Source: Clostridia bacterium
GTDB lineage: Bacteria; Bacillota; Clostridia; Oscillospirales; Acutalibacteraceae
Length of the DNA stretch: 56,017 bases
Direction: 5' to 3'
Assembly: GCA_017397655.1 (NCBI GenBank)
Contig: JAFQIG010000076.1
Span: 1-56,017 of the forward strand
The first letter of the stretch is position 1; every line of letters starts with the position of its first letter. The position numbers were made by a program, and so were the translations under genes. Of this stretch, positions 15,889 through 25,115 are shown piece after piece. The notes beneath the pieces were generated by a model. It did no database searches, was not told where the DNA came from, and worked only from the letters and a program-made list of their open reading frames with translations.

Positions 15889-16067
15889 AGTAAATCCACC
15901 CTATTCTGCACCGAGGTCTACAACCTCAAGATAAACTGATGTAATTATACAATCTTTTGTGAATAATTACAAGTAAAATTTTAAATTTGTTATAAAGATT
16001 CTGCGTCTTTGATCAGCTTATAACAAAATTACGAAGTTTCAGAAAAGTTTTTTCCTTTAAGAAACCC

Positions 16068-16113
16068 GAAGGCTGTATCAAACCATCCGCTTGTGATGCT
16101 TTAATACAGCCTT
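16068..16113. terminator. Hairpin after the MMPL gene
   Basis: AAGGCTGTAT pairs with ATACAGCCTT around a 26-base loop. Read on the minus strand it follows the MMPL stop codon at 16122. The T-run after it is interrupted, so strength is uncertain. Confidence 0.6.
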
Positions 16114-16121
16114 GCCAAATC

Positions 16122-19100
16122 TTATTTTTTGTTTTTCTTTTCGGGCTTCAGTCTGTCCTTGCCTGCAACGAATTTGTCAAGACTGCCGAGCATACCCGGC
16201 AGAACAACAAGAATCAGTACAACCGCACTGCAGCTGCCTATCGAAATTGTTGTACAGATCTGACCGATTGTCGGATTTTCAAAGAATTTTCCGACAATTG
16301 CCGTAACAAGAATCATAATCAGTCCCGATGTCATAATGGTATGCATTGATCCTGCGTATGCCGCTTCAAGTGCTTCCTTCTTGTGCATCTTCTTACGGCT
16401 TTCACGGTAATAGTTTGTAAACAGTATACCGTAGTCTATCGTAGATCCCATAAGAATGCACTCAACAATAAGCAGCGCAAGGTAATAAATGCTGTGGCCT
16501 CTGAGTCCGAGTATCGCAACAGTTATATACACACCGCACTGTACAAGCATAACAAGAACTGCAGGTACTGCAACCGATCTGAAAGTAATTGCAACAACGG
16601 TAAATATCGCTAATACAGTCAGAAGTGTGATAAACATCAACTCCTTGTCAAAGGTCTGTTGCATTTCATAATTCATTGCGCTGTTGCCGATAAGATAGTA
16701 TTCACCGCTTAAAGTTTCCTCCAGCTTGCCGTGAAGTGCCGAAAGAAACTCTGTAGTTTCAGGTGATTCATCAGCATAGATGTTATTGACTATTAAGCGT
16801 GAATAATTATCGGAAACCAACTGAAGCTTTCCGTCGGTAAGCTGCTTTTGCGCATCGGAGAGCATACCTCTTGTTGATTCATCAATAACCGCATCAAACC
16901 TCGGATCTTTCACCATATCGTTTACAAGGTGATTGAACATCTGCTCAACAGACATCGTCCATTCGGGGTCGCTGAAATCCACGCCTGCTTTATAAATGTA
17001 TGCAAGCTCCATCATTTCGGGAGTAAGCATATCGCTCATACCGTCAAACAGCTCTGCCATACCGGAGGCAGAGTATTTCTTTTCAGAAACGACGGCATCA
17101 ACAATTTTTTCGGCAGAATCAAGCAATGATACCGTTTCCTTGTCAATCAGATTTGCATAATCGGGATTTGTAAGCACATCGGAATTGATAAATCCGATAA
17201 ACTGCTCAACACTCATCTTCCAGCCTGATGTATCTCCGTATTTACTGATATAGAGCAGATAAAGCTGTTGAGCCTGTGAATCTTGCATCCCTGTAAGTGA
17301 TGCAAGCTCGTCAGGTCTCAGCTCCGTCTTATCAATTGAAACATTAACAAGCCCCTTTGCCTGTTCAATCTGTGACATCTGTGCCTCATCCATTATACCG
17401 CTGAGACTTTCCTTATTATCTGCAAGAAAATTCACAACCGTATACACAGAAAGCTTGTATTCTTCTGCATTTTCTGCGTTGATGGAATTCATCAGCGACA
17501 GCAGTCTGATTGTGTTGAGTCTGCCGTTTTCAAATGCGTGGTAATATGCAAAAAGATTTCTTGCACTCTCTTCGTCCTGACCGAGAAATTCTGCCATTTC
17601 CGAATATACTATCGGACTTGTAAGCTCATCAGGTGCAGTAAACATAGAAAGACCCGAAAGCTGAGATTTGGTTTCTTCTGTAAAAAATGAACTGTAGGTT
17701 TCATCTTTTGCAACATCATTGAGCACAAAATCAGCAAAAACTGGTACAGTCATAGTGCCCGCACTGACTCCGCCGTTGGTGGTAAAATAGAAAAGATATA
17801 AATCCTTGATATCCTTTTCCGCCATGCCGAAAAACGAAGAAAGCTCACTACCGGTCATCTGCTTTTTAAGCATCCCGGCATCGCTGAATTTACTTATCAT
17901 ATCAAGGTTTCCGCTTGCGGACTCTGCATCAATATATGCCGAAAACAGCTCGTTACCGACGATATTACTGTCGACAAAAGCCAAAAAGTCGCCTGCGGTT
18001 ATATCCCTCGCTTCGCCGTCTGCATAATAATCATAATAAAGCATCTTGATGACACTTTCATCAATCGGGACATCACCTGCCATAGCGGCAACTGCTGTCA
18101 GAAGCTTATCCGAGGTATAAGGTCTGTTGAGCACTGTCGAATAACCCATAACGGATGTAACATTTCTGTCTTTTTCAAGCTCCGTCGCAAGAGCCGCAAC
18201 AGACTCTTCGTCCTTTGTCTCATAAACCACAACAAGCTGATTTTCACGTGCAAATACATCCGCAATCGGATCCTTATCGGAAATTGTATATACGATATCC
18301 GTCATACCCTGCAGAATATAGCTGCCGACAAAAAGCACAACAAAAACTACTGCAACCGCATTACGCAAACGATAGCTGAGTCTGCCTGCTCCTCCTGTAG
18401 GTATATGAAGCTTTTTCTTTGATGTTTTAACAATAAGCTTATCGAACACAAGGATAATTCCCGGAAGAAGCGTGACAACGCAAAGCATACTTATCGCAAC
18501 GCCCTTTGCAAGCACAACACCAAGATCCAGACCGATTTTAAAGCTCATAAAAACAAGAGCAAGCAATCCTACAACCGTTGTCAGCGTACTTGAAACAATC
18601 GACGAAAAAGCACGTCGCAAGGCTTTTTTCATTGCTGATACTTTATCATCCTGTTTTTCTTTTTCCTGCCTGTAGCGGTTGATGAGAATAATTGAATAGT
18701 CCATTGAAAGCACAAGCTGAAGAATTGATGCAATGGAAAAAGTAATGGTGGAGATGCTGCCGAGCACAAAATTTGTACCCATATTCAAAAGAATTGCAAT
18801 TCCGATTACAAACAGGAAAAGCAAAGGCTCTATCCAAGATTCGCACATTATAAACAGAATAATCAGCAATATTCCGACAGCTGAAAGAATAATCCACATC
18901 GGCAAATCGGGCATACTTTCGATTTCGTTGCTCTGATAAAGACAGTCGAAGTCTGCTATACCGTCTTCCAGCGTTGCTTCAATGCTTTGCATCTCTTTAC
19001 TGTCATAAGCATAATCGGAATTGAGCACAAACAGCGTATATTTATCTTTATTGTAAAGCTCGCTGTTTTCATCGTAAGCCACACTTGAGACAAACTCGAT

Positions 19101-19376
19101 ATTTTCAAGCTCTGTCAGAACAACGGAACGTTCCTCCTCGGACAGACCTTCAAACATCACTCTGACAGACTGCGATGTCGGAGCTTCGGGAAATTCCTCA
19201 TTCATAATGTCCAGACCGATCTTCATAGGCGAATCATCCGCAAGATATTTTGTCATATCATCGTTGATTTCAACCTGTGTCATAAGTACGGCACTGACAA
19301 TACAAAGAACAGCCGCAACAATAAAAATAAGCTTTCGCTTATCGACTATCAGGTTTGTTATTCTTTTAACACTCAA
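16122..19376 (-). CDS. MMPL/RND-family exporter with a large repeat-containing outer domain
   Basis: A 1084-residue membrane protein. The N-terminal helix (15-33) is followed by an outer segment (34-155), a first bundle of helices with SMDYSIILINRYRQEK (about 225-240), a very large outer domain (about 365-850) and a second bundle with GSTIDYGILFTNYYRE (about 985-1000). DY in both bundles is the usual proton-relay site of MMPL transporters. The second outer domain is expanded by five alike helical units, each with an L/MxxLYxxY helix and a W/TMSVEQFxxFxxxDV-like helix. MMPL proteins export lipids or peptides. Start is TTG at 19376 with AAGGAT upstream; a promoter TTGAAT-N18-TATAAT lies at 19415-19444. 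Confidence 0.87.
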   Translation of the reverse strand: MSVKRITNLIVDKRKLIFIVAAVLCIVSAVLMTQVEINDDMTKYLADDSPMKIGLDIMNEEFPEAPTSQSVRVMFEGLSEEERSVVLTELENIEFVSSVAYDENSELYNKDKYTLFVLNSDYAYDSKEMQSIEATLEDGIADFDCLYQSNEIESMPDLPMWIILSAVGILLIILFIMCESWIEPLLFLFVIGIAILLNMGTNFVLGSISTITFSIASILQLVLSMDYSIILINRYRQEKEKQDDKVSAMKKALRRAFSSIVSSTLTTVVGLLALVFMSFKIGLDLGVVLAKGVAISMLCVVTLLPGIILVFDKLIVKTSKKKLHIPTGGAGRLSYRLRNAVAVVFVVLFVGSYILQGMTDIVYTISDKDPIADVFARENQLVVVYETKDEESVAALATELEKDRNVTSVMGYSTVLNRPYTSDKLLTAVAAMAGDVPIDESVIKMLYYDYYADGEARDITAGDFLAFVDSNIVGNELFSAYIDAESASGNLDMISKFSDAGMLKKQMTGSELSSFFGMAEKDIKDLYLFYFTTNGGVSAGTMTVPVFADFVLNDVAKDETYSSFFTEETKSQLSGLSMFTAPDELTSPIVYSEMAEFLGQDEESARNLFAYYHAFENGRLNTIRLLSLMNSINAENAEEYKLSVYTVVNFLADNKESLSGIMDEAQMSQIEQAKGLVNVSIDKTELRPDELASLTGMQDSQAQQLYLLYISKYGDTSGWKMSVEQFIGFINSDVLTNPDYANLIDKETVSLLDSAEKIVDAVVSEKKYSASGMAELFDGMSDMLTPEMMELAYIYKAGVDFSDPEWTMSVEQMFNHLVNDMVKDPRFDAVIDESTRGMLSDAQKQLTDGKLQLVSDNYSRLIVNNIYADESPETTEFLSALHGKLEETLSGEYYLIGNSAMNYEMQQTFDKELMFITLLTVLAIFTVVAITFRSVAVPAVLVMLVQCGVYITVAILGLRGHSIYYLALLIVECILMGSTIDYGILFTNYYRESRKKMHKKEALEAAYAGSMHTIMTSGLIMILVTAIVGKFFENPTIGQICTTISIGSCSAVVLILVVLPGMLGSLDKFVAGKDRLKPEKKNKK

Positions 19377-19414
19377 TTTAAAAAAATCCTTCCGTTTTTT
19401 TACTCTTACATTTT

Positions 19415-19444
19415 ATTATACAACGAAATGTATACATAATTCAA
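19415..19444 (-). promoter_or_regulatory. Promoter of the MMPL gene with a small palindrome
   Basis: Minus-strand TTGAAT (19439-19444), 18-base spacer, TATAAT (19415-19420). The spacer contains ATGTATACAT (19429-19438), a perfect 10-base palindrome that could be an operator for a TetR- or MarR-type regulator; none is encoded nearby. Confidence 0.6.
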
Positions 19445-19496
19445 CTGTTAAAAAACCATTTATGCTTCTTTTTCATTAATTGCGTTTTTATTCTCC

Positions 19497-19526
19497 TTGA
19501 CACGTGTTTATAAAATACTGTATAAT
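19497..19526 (+). promoter_or_regulatory. Promoter of the CPBP-like gene
   Basis: TTGACA (19497-19502), 18-base spacer, TATAAT (19521-19526), then GGGAGG ahead of the ATG at 19551. It is divergent from the MMPL promoter about 50 bp away. Confidence 0.75.
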
Positions 19527-19550
19527 ACATCTTAAAGGGAGGTATTTTTT

Positions 19551-20426
19551 ATGGATTTAATGAAAAGAAAATATTCCGGCAGAATGCTTTTTATCTTTAT
19601 GATGCTTTTCTTCCTGCGTTTTGTCGAAGAGTTTGCTATTGCAAATGCAATCGACACAATGGGTCTGATGACCTGTGCAGGCGGATTTTTCATTCTGCTT
19701 ATTTATCTTCGCTTTATCAACAAATCACTTGACGAGGTCGGTCTTCTGTTTATGCCCCGTAAGGTGAAAAAAGGCTTCCTGATGGCGATAATACTTAATG
19801 TTATCCCGACGGCAATCGTTTATCTTTCAGAATACCTTGTGCTTAAGGCTCAGTCACAAAGCGTTAACTTTACCGTCTATTACGACAATGTATCGCGTGC
19901 CTTTTCCGAAGTCGGCGCCTCCGCTTATATCGGATGGATGGCTGCAGGTATTTTCGTCTCTGCCATTCACGCTGTTTTCTATGAAATGACTTTCAGAGGC
20001 GTTATTCTTACTCTCGGTACAAAAGCATATCCCTTCCGCACGGCTAACTTTATTCAGGCTTTGCTTTACACGATATGGTTCTTTGTTCCCGTTGCACGTG
20101 TTGCGCTTTTCAATCTCGGCACGTACGGAGCAGGCAGAATAATCCGTCTTGCCGTGTTTATGCTGATATACGAGATGCTTGTTGCTTTGAAGCTCGGTAT
20201 GCTTCATAAATCAAGCGGATCGGTATGGATCTGTCTTTTTGATCACTTTGCGTTCTCCTTTGTTACGGACTCGCTCCACATACAGCAGTCGGTCGGCGGT
20301 ATGACGTTTACGGATAATTCGCTGTATACAAGGCTCATCGCTTATCAGGTAATCTCTTTTGTAATCGCTGTTGTTTACTCCGTTATCAAAAACAAAAAGA
20401 CGAAGAATAAAATACTTAACTCTTAA
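19551..20426 (+). CDS. CPBP-like intramembrane protein with a reduced active-site motif
   Basis: A 291-residue protein with about eight membrane helices. The CPBP/Rce1-type motif region reads FYEMTFRGV (about residues 142-150), so of the usual EExxxR only the second Glu and the Arg remain, and DHFAFSFV supplies a later His. The CPBP family includes CAAX proteases and bacteriocin self-immunity proteins. The loss of one catalytic Glu makes proteolysis doubtful. Its own promoter drives it alone; it converges on the S24/PqqD/HprK-like genes and shares a terminator with them. Confidence 0.65.
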   Translation: MDLMKRKYSGRMLFIFMMLFFLRFVEEFAIANAIDTMGLMTCAGGFFILLIYLRFINKSLDEVGLLFMPRKVKKGFLMAIILNVIPTAIVYLSEYLVLKAQSQSVNFTVYYDNVSRAFSEVGASAYIGWMAAGIFVSAIHAVFYEMTFRGVILTLGTKAYPFRTANFIQALLYTIWFFVPVARVALFNLGTYGAGRIIRLAVFMLIYEMLVALKLGMLHKSSGSVWICLFDHFAFSFVTDSLHIQQSVGGMTFTDNSLYTRLIAYQVISFVIAVVYSVIKNKKTKNKILNS

Positions 20427-20430
20427 AACA

Positions 20431-20473
20431 GAAAGCTGTCAGAATCCTTAATCGGAAGCTGACAGCTTTTTTA
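20431..20473. terminator. Bidirectional terminator between convergent genes
   Basis: AAGCTGTCAG pairs with CTGACAGCTT followed by TTTTTATTATTTTT on the plus strand. It overlaps the last codons of the S24-type peptidase gene and ends both that gene and the CPBP-like gene. Confidence 0.8.
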
Positions 20474-20912
20474 TTATTTTTACATATATCGGATATATTT
20501 TAAATCTGAATAATCTGACAAGCGGTAAAAAGAAAACATACGCACGGTACAAAGCAGAATCACAACGGATCACTTTACCGTCAGCCCGCACAACCTTTTG
20601 CAAAACAGCCAGTATATTTTCCCTCTTTACGCCGTATTCGATGTCTGTCTGATTGTCTCCGCGAAGAATATATCCGTCTTTATTTTTGCCGATTATCCTG
20701 TGAAGCACAAACGCACCGTTTTCTCTTCTGTAAAAAATGACATCGCCTTTTTTCGGAGTATCTGACGTCTTTTTCAGAAACACCTTGTCCATACGGTTGC
20801 GAAGCAGAGGAAGCATACTGAAGCCTGCCGTTACAAAAGAAATCTCGCCGCCCGCTTCAAGCACAAGTGACATCGCTTCGCTCATTTCGTACAGATGCAC
20901 TCTGTTACTCAA
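20448..20912 (-). CDS. S24/S26-type peptidase (signal-peptidase-like)
   Basis: About 154 residues from a TTG at 20912 that overlaps the PqqD stop codon and has AAGGGAGC upstream. The serine region is VTAGFSMLPLLRN, followed by DKVFLKK, GDVIFYRR, VLHRIIG and ILRGDNQTD, the ordered motifs of the S24/S26 peptidase clan; Ser in GFSM is the likely nucleophile, and the usual general-base Lys position is replaced by the VLHR region, as in SipW-like forms. A hydrophobic C-terminal stretch could anchor it. It is the last gene of a trio with PqqD and an HprK-like ATPase. Cleavage of a peptide product is inferred. Confidence 0.75.
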   Translation of the reverse strand: MSNRVHLYEMSEAMSLVLEAGGEISFVTAGFSMLPLLRNRMDKVFLKKTSDTPKKGDVIFYRRENGAFVLHRIIGKNKDGYILRGDNQTDIEYGVKRENILAVLQKVVRADGKVIRCDSALYRAYVFFLPLVRLFRFKIYPIYVKIIKKLSASD

Positions 20913-21168
20913 TAAAGTTCGCTCCCTTAAGCTTTTCTGTAAATTCGTCAAAATCCGCTTTTGCGGTAGCTGCATCAATGCCATATTCGGCAGTCATTGC
21001 GGTAATAATTTCATCCTCCGACACACCGCTTTCAAGCTTTTTCCAGATGAACTCTCCCGTTTCGTTAAGCGTAACAAGTCCGTTGAAGTCCATTACGGTA
21101 TCACCGACTGCGATAACAATGCTGTTATCCCTGACCTTGCAAAGCTTGTATCCTTCTTTAATCTTCAT
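20905..21168 (-). CDS. PqqD-family peptide chaperone
   Basis: An 87-residue protein with the PqqD winged-helix pattern: a beta start, VMDFNGLVTLNETGEFIWKKL, then GVSEDEIITAM and a C-terminal helix. PqqD-type domains (RiPP recognition elements) bind a precursor leader peptide and present it to a modifying enzyme. It lies 4 bp after the HprK-like gene and overlaps the peptidase gene by 8 bases. No radical SAM enzyme or precursor is next to it. Confidence 0.85.
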   Translation of the reverse strand: MKIKEGYKLCKVRDNSIVIAVGDTVMDFNGLVTLNETGEFIWKKLESGVSEDEIITAMTAEYGIDAATAKADFDEFTEKLKGANFIE

Positions 21169-21172
21169 AACT

Positions 21173-21874
21173 TTAACCTCTCATTGCATTGTAAGCTGTT
21201 ATAACGGCTTCTTCACTTATATTACACGAAAAAGCAATAACAGGAATATCCGTTATAATTCTTTCAACAGTTTTCATCAGACAGTCCATAAGAACAGGCT
21301 CCTGCGGACGGACGGACTGGTTAAGAAGCGAATAAATTGCCTGCGGCTCGGACAGCTTTTTTGCCGTGTTCACATCGCCTCTTGACAGAACGGCAACAGC
21401 CTTTAACGGCACTCCTGTATTCTCGCTGATATCATTCTTACCGCTGAACGGTGTTCCGTACACAAATATCCCGTTATCCGTAACGCGAATTGCAGGCTTG
21501 TCATCGTTTAGTATAAACGCTCTGTCGCCGAAATGCTGAAGCCACAGCGATGTATGCGTTGACTTGCCCGTACCGCTCGGTGCAGAAAACAGGTACGCTT
21601 CACCGTCAAGCACTACTGCCGACGAATGAAGCATCATACCGCCGAAGGAAATGAGTTCTTTATAAAACTTCGCCCCTGCTATCATATACTCACGTTCGGT
21701 ATCGTTCAGAAGCGGAGTTTTGCGGCGATAAGATATAATTTCTTCATCCGTGATATCGAAAGAAATTTCAGGCTGTACATCATCACCTATACCGTACTTT
21801 TCGCTTCGTCCTCTGAGCATACTGCCCCGTGCACGGTATTCAGTTATAATATCCGCAATTTTATACAACGCCAT
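21173..21874 (-). CDS. HPr-kinase-like P-loop protein
   Basis: A 233-residue protein with an HprK-type P-loop, APSGTGKST (98-106), preceded by the usual LHSSAVVLDGEAYLF strand-loop-strand and followed by NDDKPAI (Asp124-Asp125) and YGTPFSGK. Proteins of this type, smaller than true HPr kinase and lacking its N-terminal domain, occur with PqqD and peptidase genes in RiPP-like clusters such as lasso and related systems, where some phosphorylate a peptide. It begins the trio. The substrate is unknown. Confidence 0.8.
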   Translation of the reverse strand: MALYKIADIITEYRARGSMLRGRSEKYGIGDDVQPEISFDITDEEIISYRRKTPLLNDTEREYMIAGAKFYKELISFGGMMLHSSAVVLDGEAYLFSAPSGTGKSTHTSLWLQHFGDRAFILNDDKPAIRVTDNGIFVYGTPFSGKNDISENTGVPLKAVAVLSRGDVNTAKKLSEPQAIYSLLNQSVRPQEPVLMDCLMKTVERIITDIPVIAFSCNISEEAVITAYNAMRG

Positions 21875-21918
21875 ACGGGCTGCCCGTACCTTTCACAAAT
21901 TATCGTTATTCCAATTTT

Positions 21919-21943
21919 AAGCGCACCCCGAAGGATGCGCTTA
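21919..21943 (-). terminator. Hairpin between the secreted protein and the HprK-like gene
   Basis: AAGCGCA pairs with TGCGCTT around an 11-base loop. It lies upstream of the HprK-like start and beyond the stop of no minus-strand gene to its right, since the secreted protein gene lies to the left; it could be a leader hairpin or attenuator of that secreted protein gene only if transcripts read through. T-run is weak. Confidence 0.35.
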
Positions 21944-21955
21944 ATGCTTTGATTA

Positions 21956-23134
21956 TTAATCCATTACGTTGCCTGTAACGGTATCACCGTAAAGAACCTT
22001 TATCGTACCGTTATCAAGGTATACGACATACGGTCTTGCCATAACGGTAGCATTTCTTACGGGCGACTTTGCAAGCGAATATGTGCCGACATTCTCGTTT
22101 GATTTGCCGATGCCCTTAAGGATAGCCGACATATTTGTATCACCTGCGTTACCGAGTACAAGCTGGCTCTCTGTCTTGCTTTCATCTGCCGTGATGAGCA
22201 TACCGTGATTGATAACCTCCATGTCCTCGGGAACCCATCTTTCAGCAAAGAACGTGATTGTACTCTCGTCAACATCGGGAACGATCTTTGTGATTCTGAT
22301 AACAGGCTCTGCAGTAACGTCTTCACCGTAAACTGCCGTAAAGGTTTCATTATAGTTTACACGGAAGCTGTAGTCCTTGCTGTAGCTGACAATATTGCCC
22401 TTACTGTCTTTCCAGTAAGAGAAGCTTTCACCCGAACCGTTTACAGGCTCCGCCTTGAGAACTGCCGTACCGTATACGGGATAAGTTCCTGCGCCCTGTA
22501 CGTATTCTGTATTTGTAATTGCTACCGTATAATTCTCTTCATTTACGGAATAAACAGGATAAACGATGCTGTTTTCCGTGCTGTTTGCAATCTCCTGCTC
22601 GGTCATTGACCACTTCTTAAAGGTAAGTCCCGGAAGTGCAGGCGACACAGGTGCGGAAAGACCCTCGTTCGATGCAAGCTCTGCACTCTTAAGAATTGTT
22701 CCGCCATAGGAAGCATATGTTACAACCTTATCAACCGTAACGGGACAAGCCTGTGCTCTGTAATTGACCTTTGTTCCGAGGACATAGCTGACCTCGTTCT
22801 GCGTTGTGAAAATTCTCTTGGTCGCATTGTCGAACCAATAGAGGAATTTACCCTGAGCATAGTCATTTGCAGTCATCTTAACAACAGAACCGATATCATA
22901 TGTTCTGCTGACGGTTGCCTTTGTTGAACCGGAACGAACCGTACCGTTCGGCAATGTTACGGTAAATTTAATATCCGCACCGGGAGTTGATACAGAAAAG
23001 GCACACTTGCCCGTATTTGAATCACCCTTATATGTGATGATTTCGCCTGCTCTTGCAGTCATAACGCAAGAAACAGTCATCAATACGGCAAACAGTACAC
23101 AAAAAGCTCTTTTTACACGGCTGATTTTTGTCAT
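21956..23134 (-). CDS. Secreted beta-rich protein with InlB-like repeats
   Basis: A 392-residue exported protein. The ATG at 23134 has GGAGGAG upstream; a signal peptide ends near VMTARAGE. The rest is beta-rich with motifs like LPGLTFKKWSMTEQE, FSYWKDSKGN and FLYWFDNATKR, which resemble the GY/FxFxxWxx core of Listeria-Bacteroides (InlB B) repeats, spaced about 80-90 residues apart. It has a C-terminal domain from residue 300 (VIRITKIVPDVDESTITFFAERWVP in pieces) of unknown type. No enzymatic motif seen. Probably a surface or wall-associated protein. Confidence 0.65.
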   Translation of the reverse strand: MTKISRVKRAFCVLFAVLMTVSCVMTARAGEIITYKGDSNTGKCAFSVSTPGADIKFTVTLPNGTVRSGSTKATVSRTYDIGSVVKMTANDYAQGKFLYWFDNATKRIFTTQNEVSYVLGTKVNYRAQACPVTVDKVVTYASYGGTILKSAELASNEGLSAPVSPALPGLTFKKWSMTEQEIANSTENSIVYPVYSVNEENYTVAITNTEYVQGAGTYPVYGTAVLKAEPVNGSGESFSYWKDSKGNIVSYSKDYSFRVNYNETFTAVYGEDVTAEPVIRITKIVPDVDESTITFFAERWVPEDMEVINHGMLITADESKTESQLVLGNAGDTNMSAILKGIGKSNENVGTYSLAKSPVRNATVMARPYVVYLDNGTIKVLYGDTVTGNVMD

Positions 23135-23212
23135 AAGAAGCTCCTCCAACACACAAGTATATGTATACAGATATATTATACTAAATTCATTTGCAAAAAT
23201 CAATAGTAATAT

Positions 23213-25114
23213 TTAAAAATCAAGTCGGACAAGATCAGGATTTATATTACCGCCGAGTCTTACAATCGGCTCGGCGTCCGTAAACTCAACATAAACATCG
23301 GCTCTGCCCGTTGAAAGCGGAATTTTTCTGATATCCATTACATTACCCGCTTTTTTCCATCCGTCGGGAATTCCTCTTCCGATTATAACCGTACCGTCGC
23401 TTTTTTCGCATACAAGCGAGTCAAACAGCACCTTTGTGGCGGTTGACTGACCCCAGATGTGCGGACATGAGCCTCCGCCGCCGCTTGCGTGACTTCTGTT
23501 CCACGGTGACTTTTCATCAGGATAATCTATTCCCTCCCACCACGAAAACGGTCCGCTTTGTGTATGATCTATCATAAATTTATATGCCTCTATGCCGTAT
23601 TCACGGTGTTTTTCTCCCCTGAGTGCCGTTGCGCCGTAACCCGCATTATATGATGAAGAGAAGTATCCGTGCGGATATCCGCCGTAGTTTACCGCGCTGT
23701 CGCAAAAAGATTTTCGCTTATCGGCAAAGATCTCATACGTTCTGTCTATAGCATCAATCATAACTCCGCTCTGATCTGCCCCGAACAAATATCCGTCCCA
23801 CGCCCATCTGCCGAAATGGAACATCGACAATGCATTGGCATCTCTCGGATCCTTTCTCGCTCCTTCTTCATTACTGTGAGTCAGCGATATCGGGATATTT
23901 TCCGTTTTGCTGTTTGCCATAACGGATTCGATACACTTTTCTGTTGCCTTAAACAGCTCGTTGTATTGATTTTCGGCCCAGACAACTTCTGACGATTCAC
24001 CGATACGGTCACATATATATTTGTATGCGGTAAGTCCCATCAGCGCTGACCAGTTGTCAACCGTCCAGTAGCCGAGCGTATCAATTGCCGAAGTCATCTT
24101 CATTGTTCCGTTTTCGCTTCTGTCACGTTCTATCGCGTGAGCATTCTCTTTAATCTCTTCAAAGCGTTCACGCACTATTGTGTCGTCTCCTGTTTTCATC
24201 AGCCATACCGCATACGGCCAGCTGTACTTCCACCTTGCATCGGGATACTGTACATTGTCAAGAATATGACTTGTATATTTGTCAAAATCCTTGAAATCAC
24301 CTATAGTCAGAAGATAAACGCTGATTCCTATTATATCGTGGTCAAATACACGGTCATAGCCGTTTTCACCTACACAAAGCCTGTCATCATCCTTAACAAT
24401 CATTGTGTATACATATCCCGCTTTGTACGCATTGATAAGCTGCTCATCAGGAAGCCGTACAATCTCTGCAAGCGGTGCCATACGTTCATCCCAATAAGCA
24501 CACATTGACTCATAATGCTTGTCAAAGCCGCCGAAGCTTCTGATAACCTCATTATCGGGATAATCATATTTACCCGAAAATCTGTCTGCACCGACTGCAA
24601 AATCAAGTATCAATGTACTGTTTCTTTTAACGACGTTTTCCTTTTTTGTAAGAGGTATAAGCATTTTTGACACTTTGTCAAGCCTGATATCACGGTCTGT
24701 TGTGTTGTTGAATGTCAGACGTGAATACGCTATTTCAAAAGCGTTGCCTTTATGTATAACCCTATCCGCAAAGTTTTCAACCTTTACTTTCATACCTTTG
24801 TATGTAAACTCGCTGACAAGACACGGATACCAACCGTCACGGTTATACCAATCAATCTTGCTTTCAAAGTGCTTTCTTCTGAACCCGAAATGTATCAGAA
24901 CTCCTCGGTCACGCAGCAAAAAGCTTCCGTCAATAAACGCTATGGGAGCATGAAGATCTCCCTCACAACCGAAAACAGAAGTCAGTCCGCTGTACTTTTT
25001 ACACAGCAGACTCTTAAATATTGCACCGTTTTTTAATGTAACGTGCTTTTTTGCGCTTATATCAAAATAAAACTTGGCTAAAACAGAAAATATCGAATGA
25101 AACAGCTTTTTCAT
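23213..25114 (-). CDS. Six-hairpin-type glycosidase-like protein, family unassigned
   Basis: A 633-residue protein from the ATG at 25114 (AGAGGTG upstream). The N-terminal 190 residues form a beta-sandwich-like part; the rest has the repeated helical pattern of (alpha/alpha)6 glycosidases: DRVFDHDIIGISVYLLTIGD, YSWPYAVWLMKTGD, IDTLGYWTVDNWSALMGL and GPFSWWEGIDYPDE. The closing Gly/Pro/Trp-rich HASGGGGSCPHIWGQS stretch and C-terminal beta strands fit GH families acting on alpha-linked sugars or unsaturated uronic acids. I could not assign a family or a catalytic pair. It follows intergenic unit 1 and has no export signal. Confidence 0.7.
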   Translation of the reverse strand: MKKLFHSIFSVLAKFYFDISAKKHVTLKNGAIFKSLLCKKYSGLTSVFGCEGDLHAPIAFIDGSFLLRDRGVLIHFGFRRKHFESKIDWYNRDGWYPCLVSEFTYKGMKVKVENFADRVIHKGNAFEIAYSRLTFNNTTDRDIRLDKVSKMLIPLTKKENVVKRNSTLILDFAVGADRFSGKYDYPDNEVIRSFGGFDKHYESMCAYWDERMAPLAEIVRLPDEQLINAYKAGYVYTMIVKDDDRLCVGENGYDRVFDHDIIGISVYLLTIGDFKDFDKYTSHILDNVQYPDARWKYSWPYAVWLMKTGDDTIVRERFEEIKENAHAIERDRSENGTMKMTSAIDTLGYWTVDNWSALMGLTAYKYICDRIGESSEVVWAENQYNELFKATEKCIESVMANSKTENIPISLTHSNEEGARKDPRDANALSMFHFGRWAWDGYLFGADQSGVMIDAIDRTYEIFADKRKSFCDSAVNYGGYPHGYFSSSYNAGYGATALRGEKHREYGIEAYKFMIDHTQSGPFSWWEGIDYPDEKSPWNRSHASGGGGSCPHIWGQSTATKVLFDSLVCEKSDGTVIIGRGIPDGWKKAGNVMDIRKIPLSTGRADVYVEFTDAEPIVRLGGNINPDLVRLDF

Positions 25115-25115
25115 A

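Noticed and set aside
15960..15990. Second PerR box near the Nudix promoter
   Set aside because: TTGTAATTATTCACAA has an extra base and lacks symmetry; the match is partial.
20854..21204. Small plus-strand frames opposite the PqqD gene as a RiPP precursor
   Set aside because: No ribosome site and no leader/core layout; they are mirror readings of PqqD and the peptidase.
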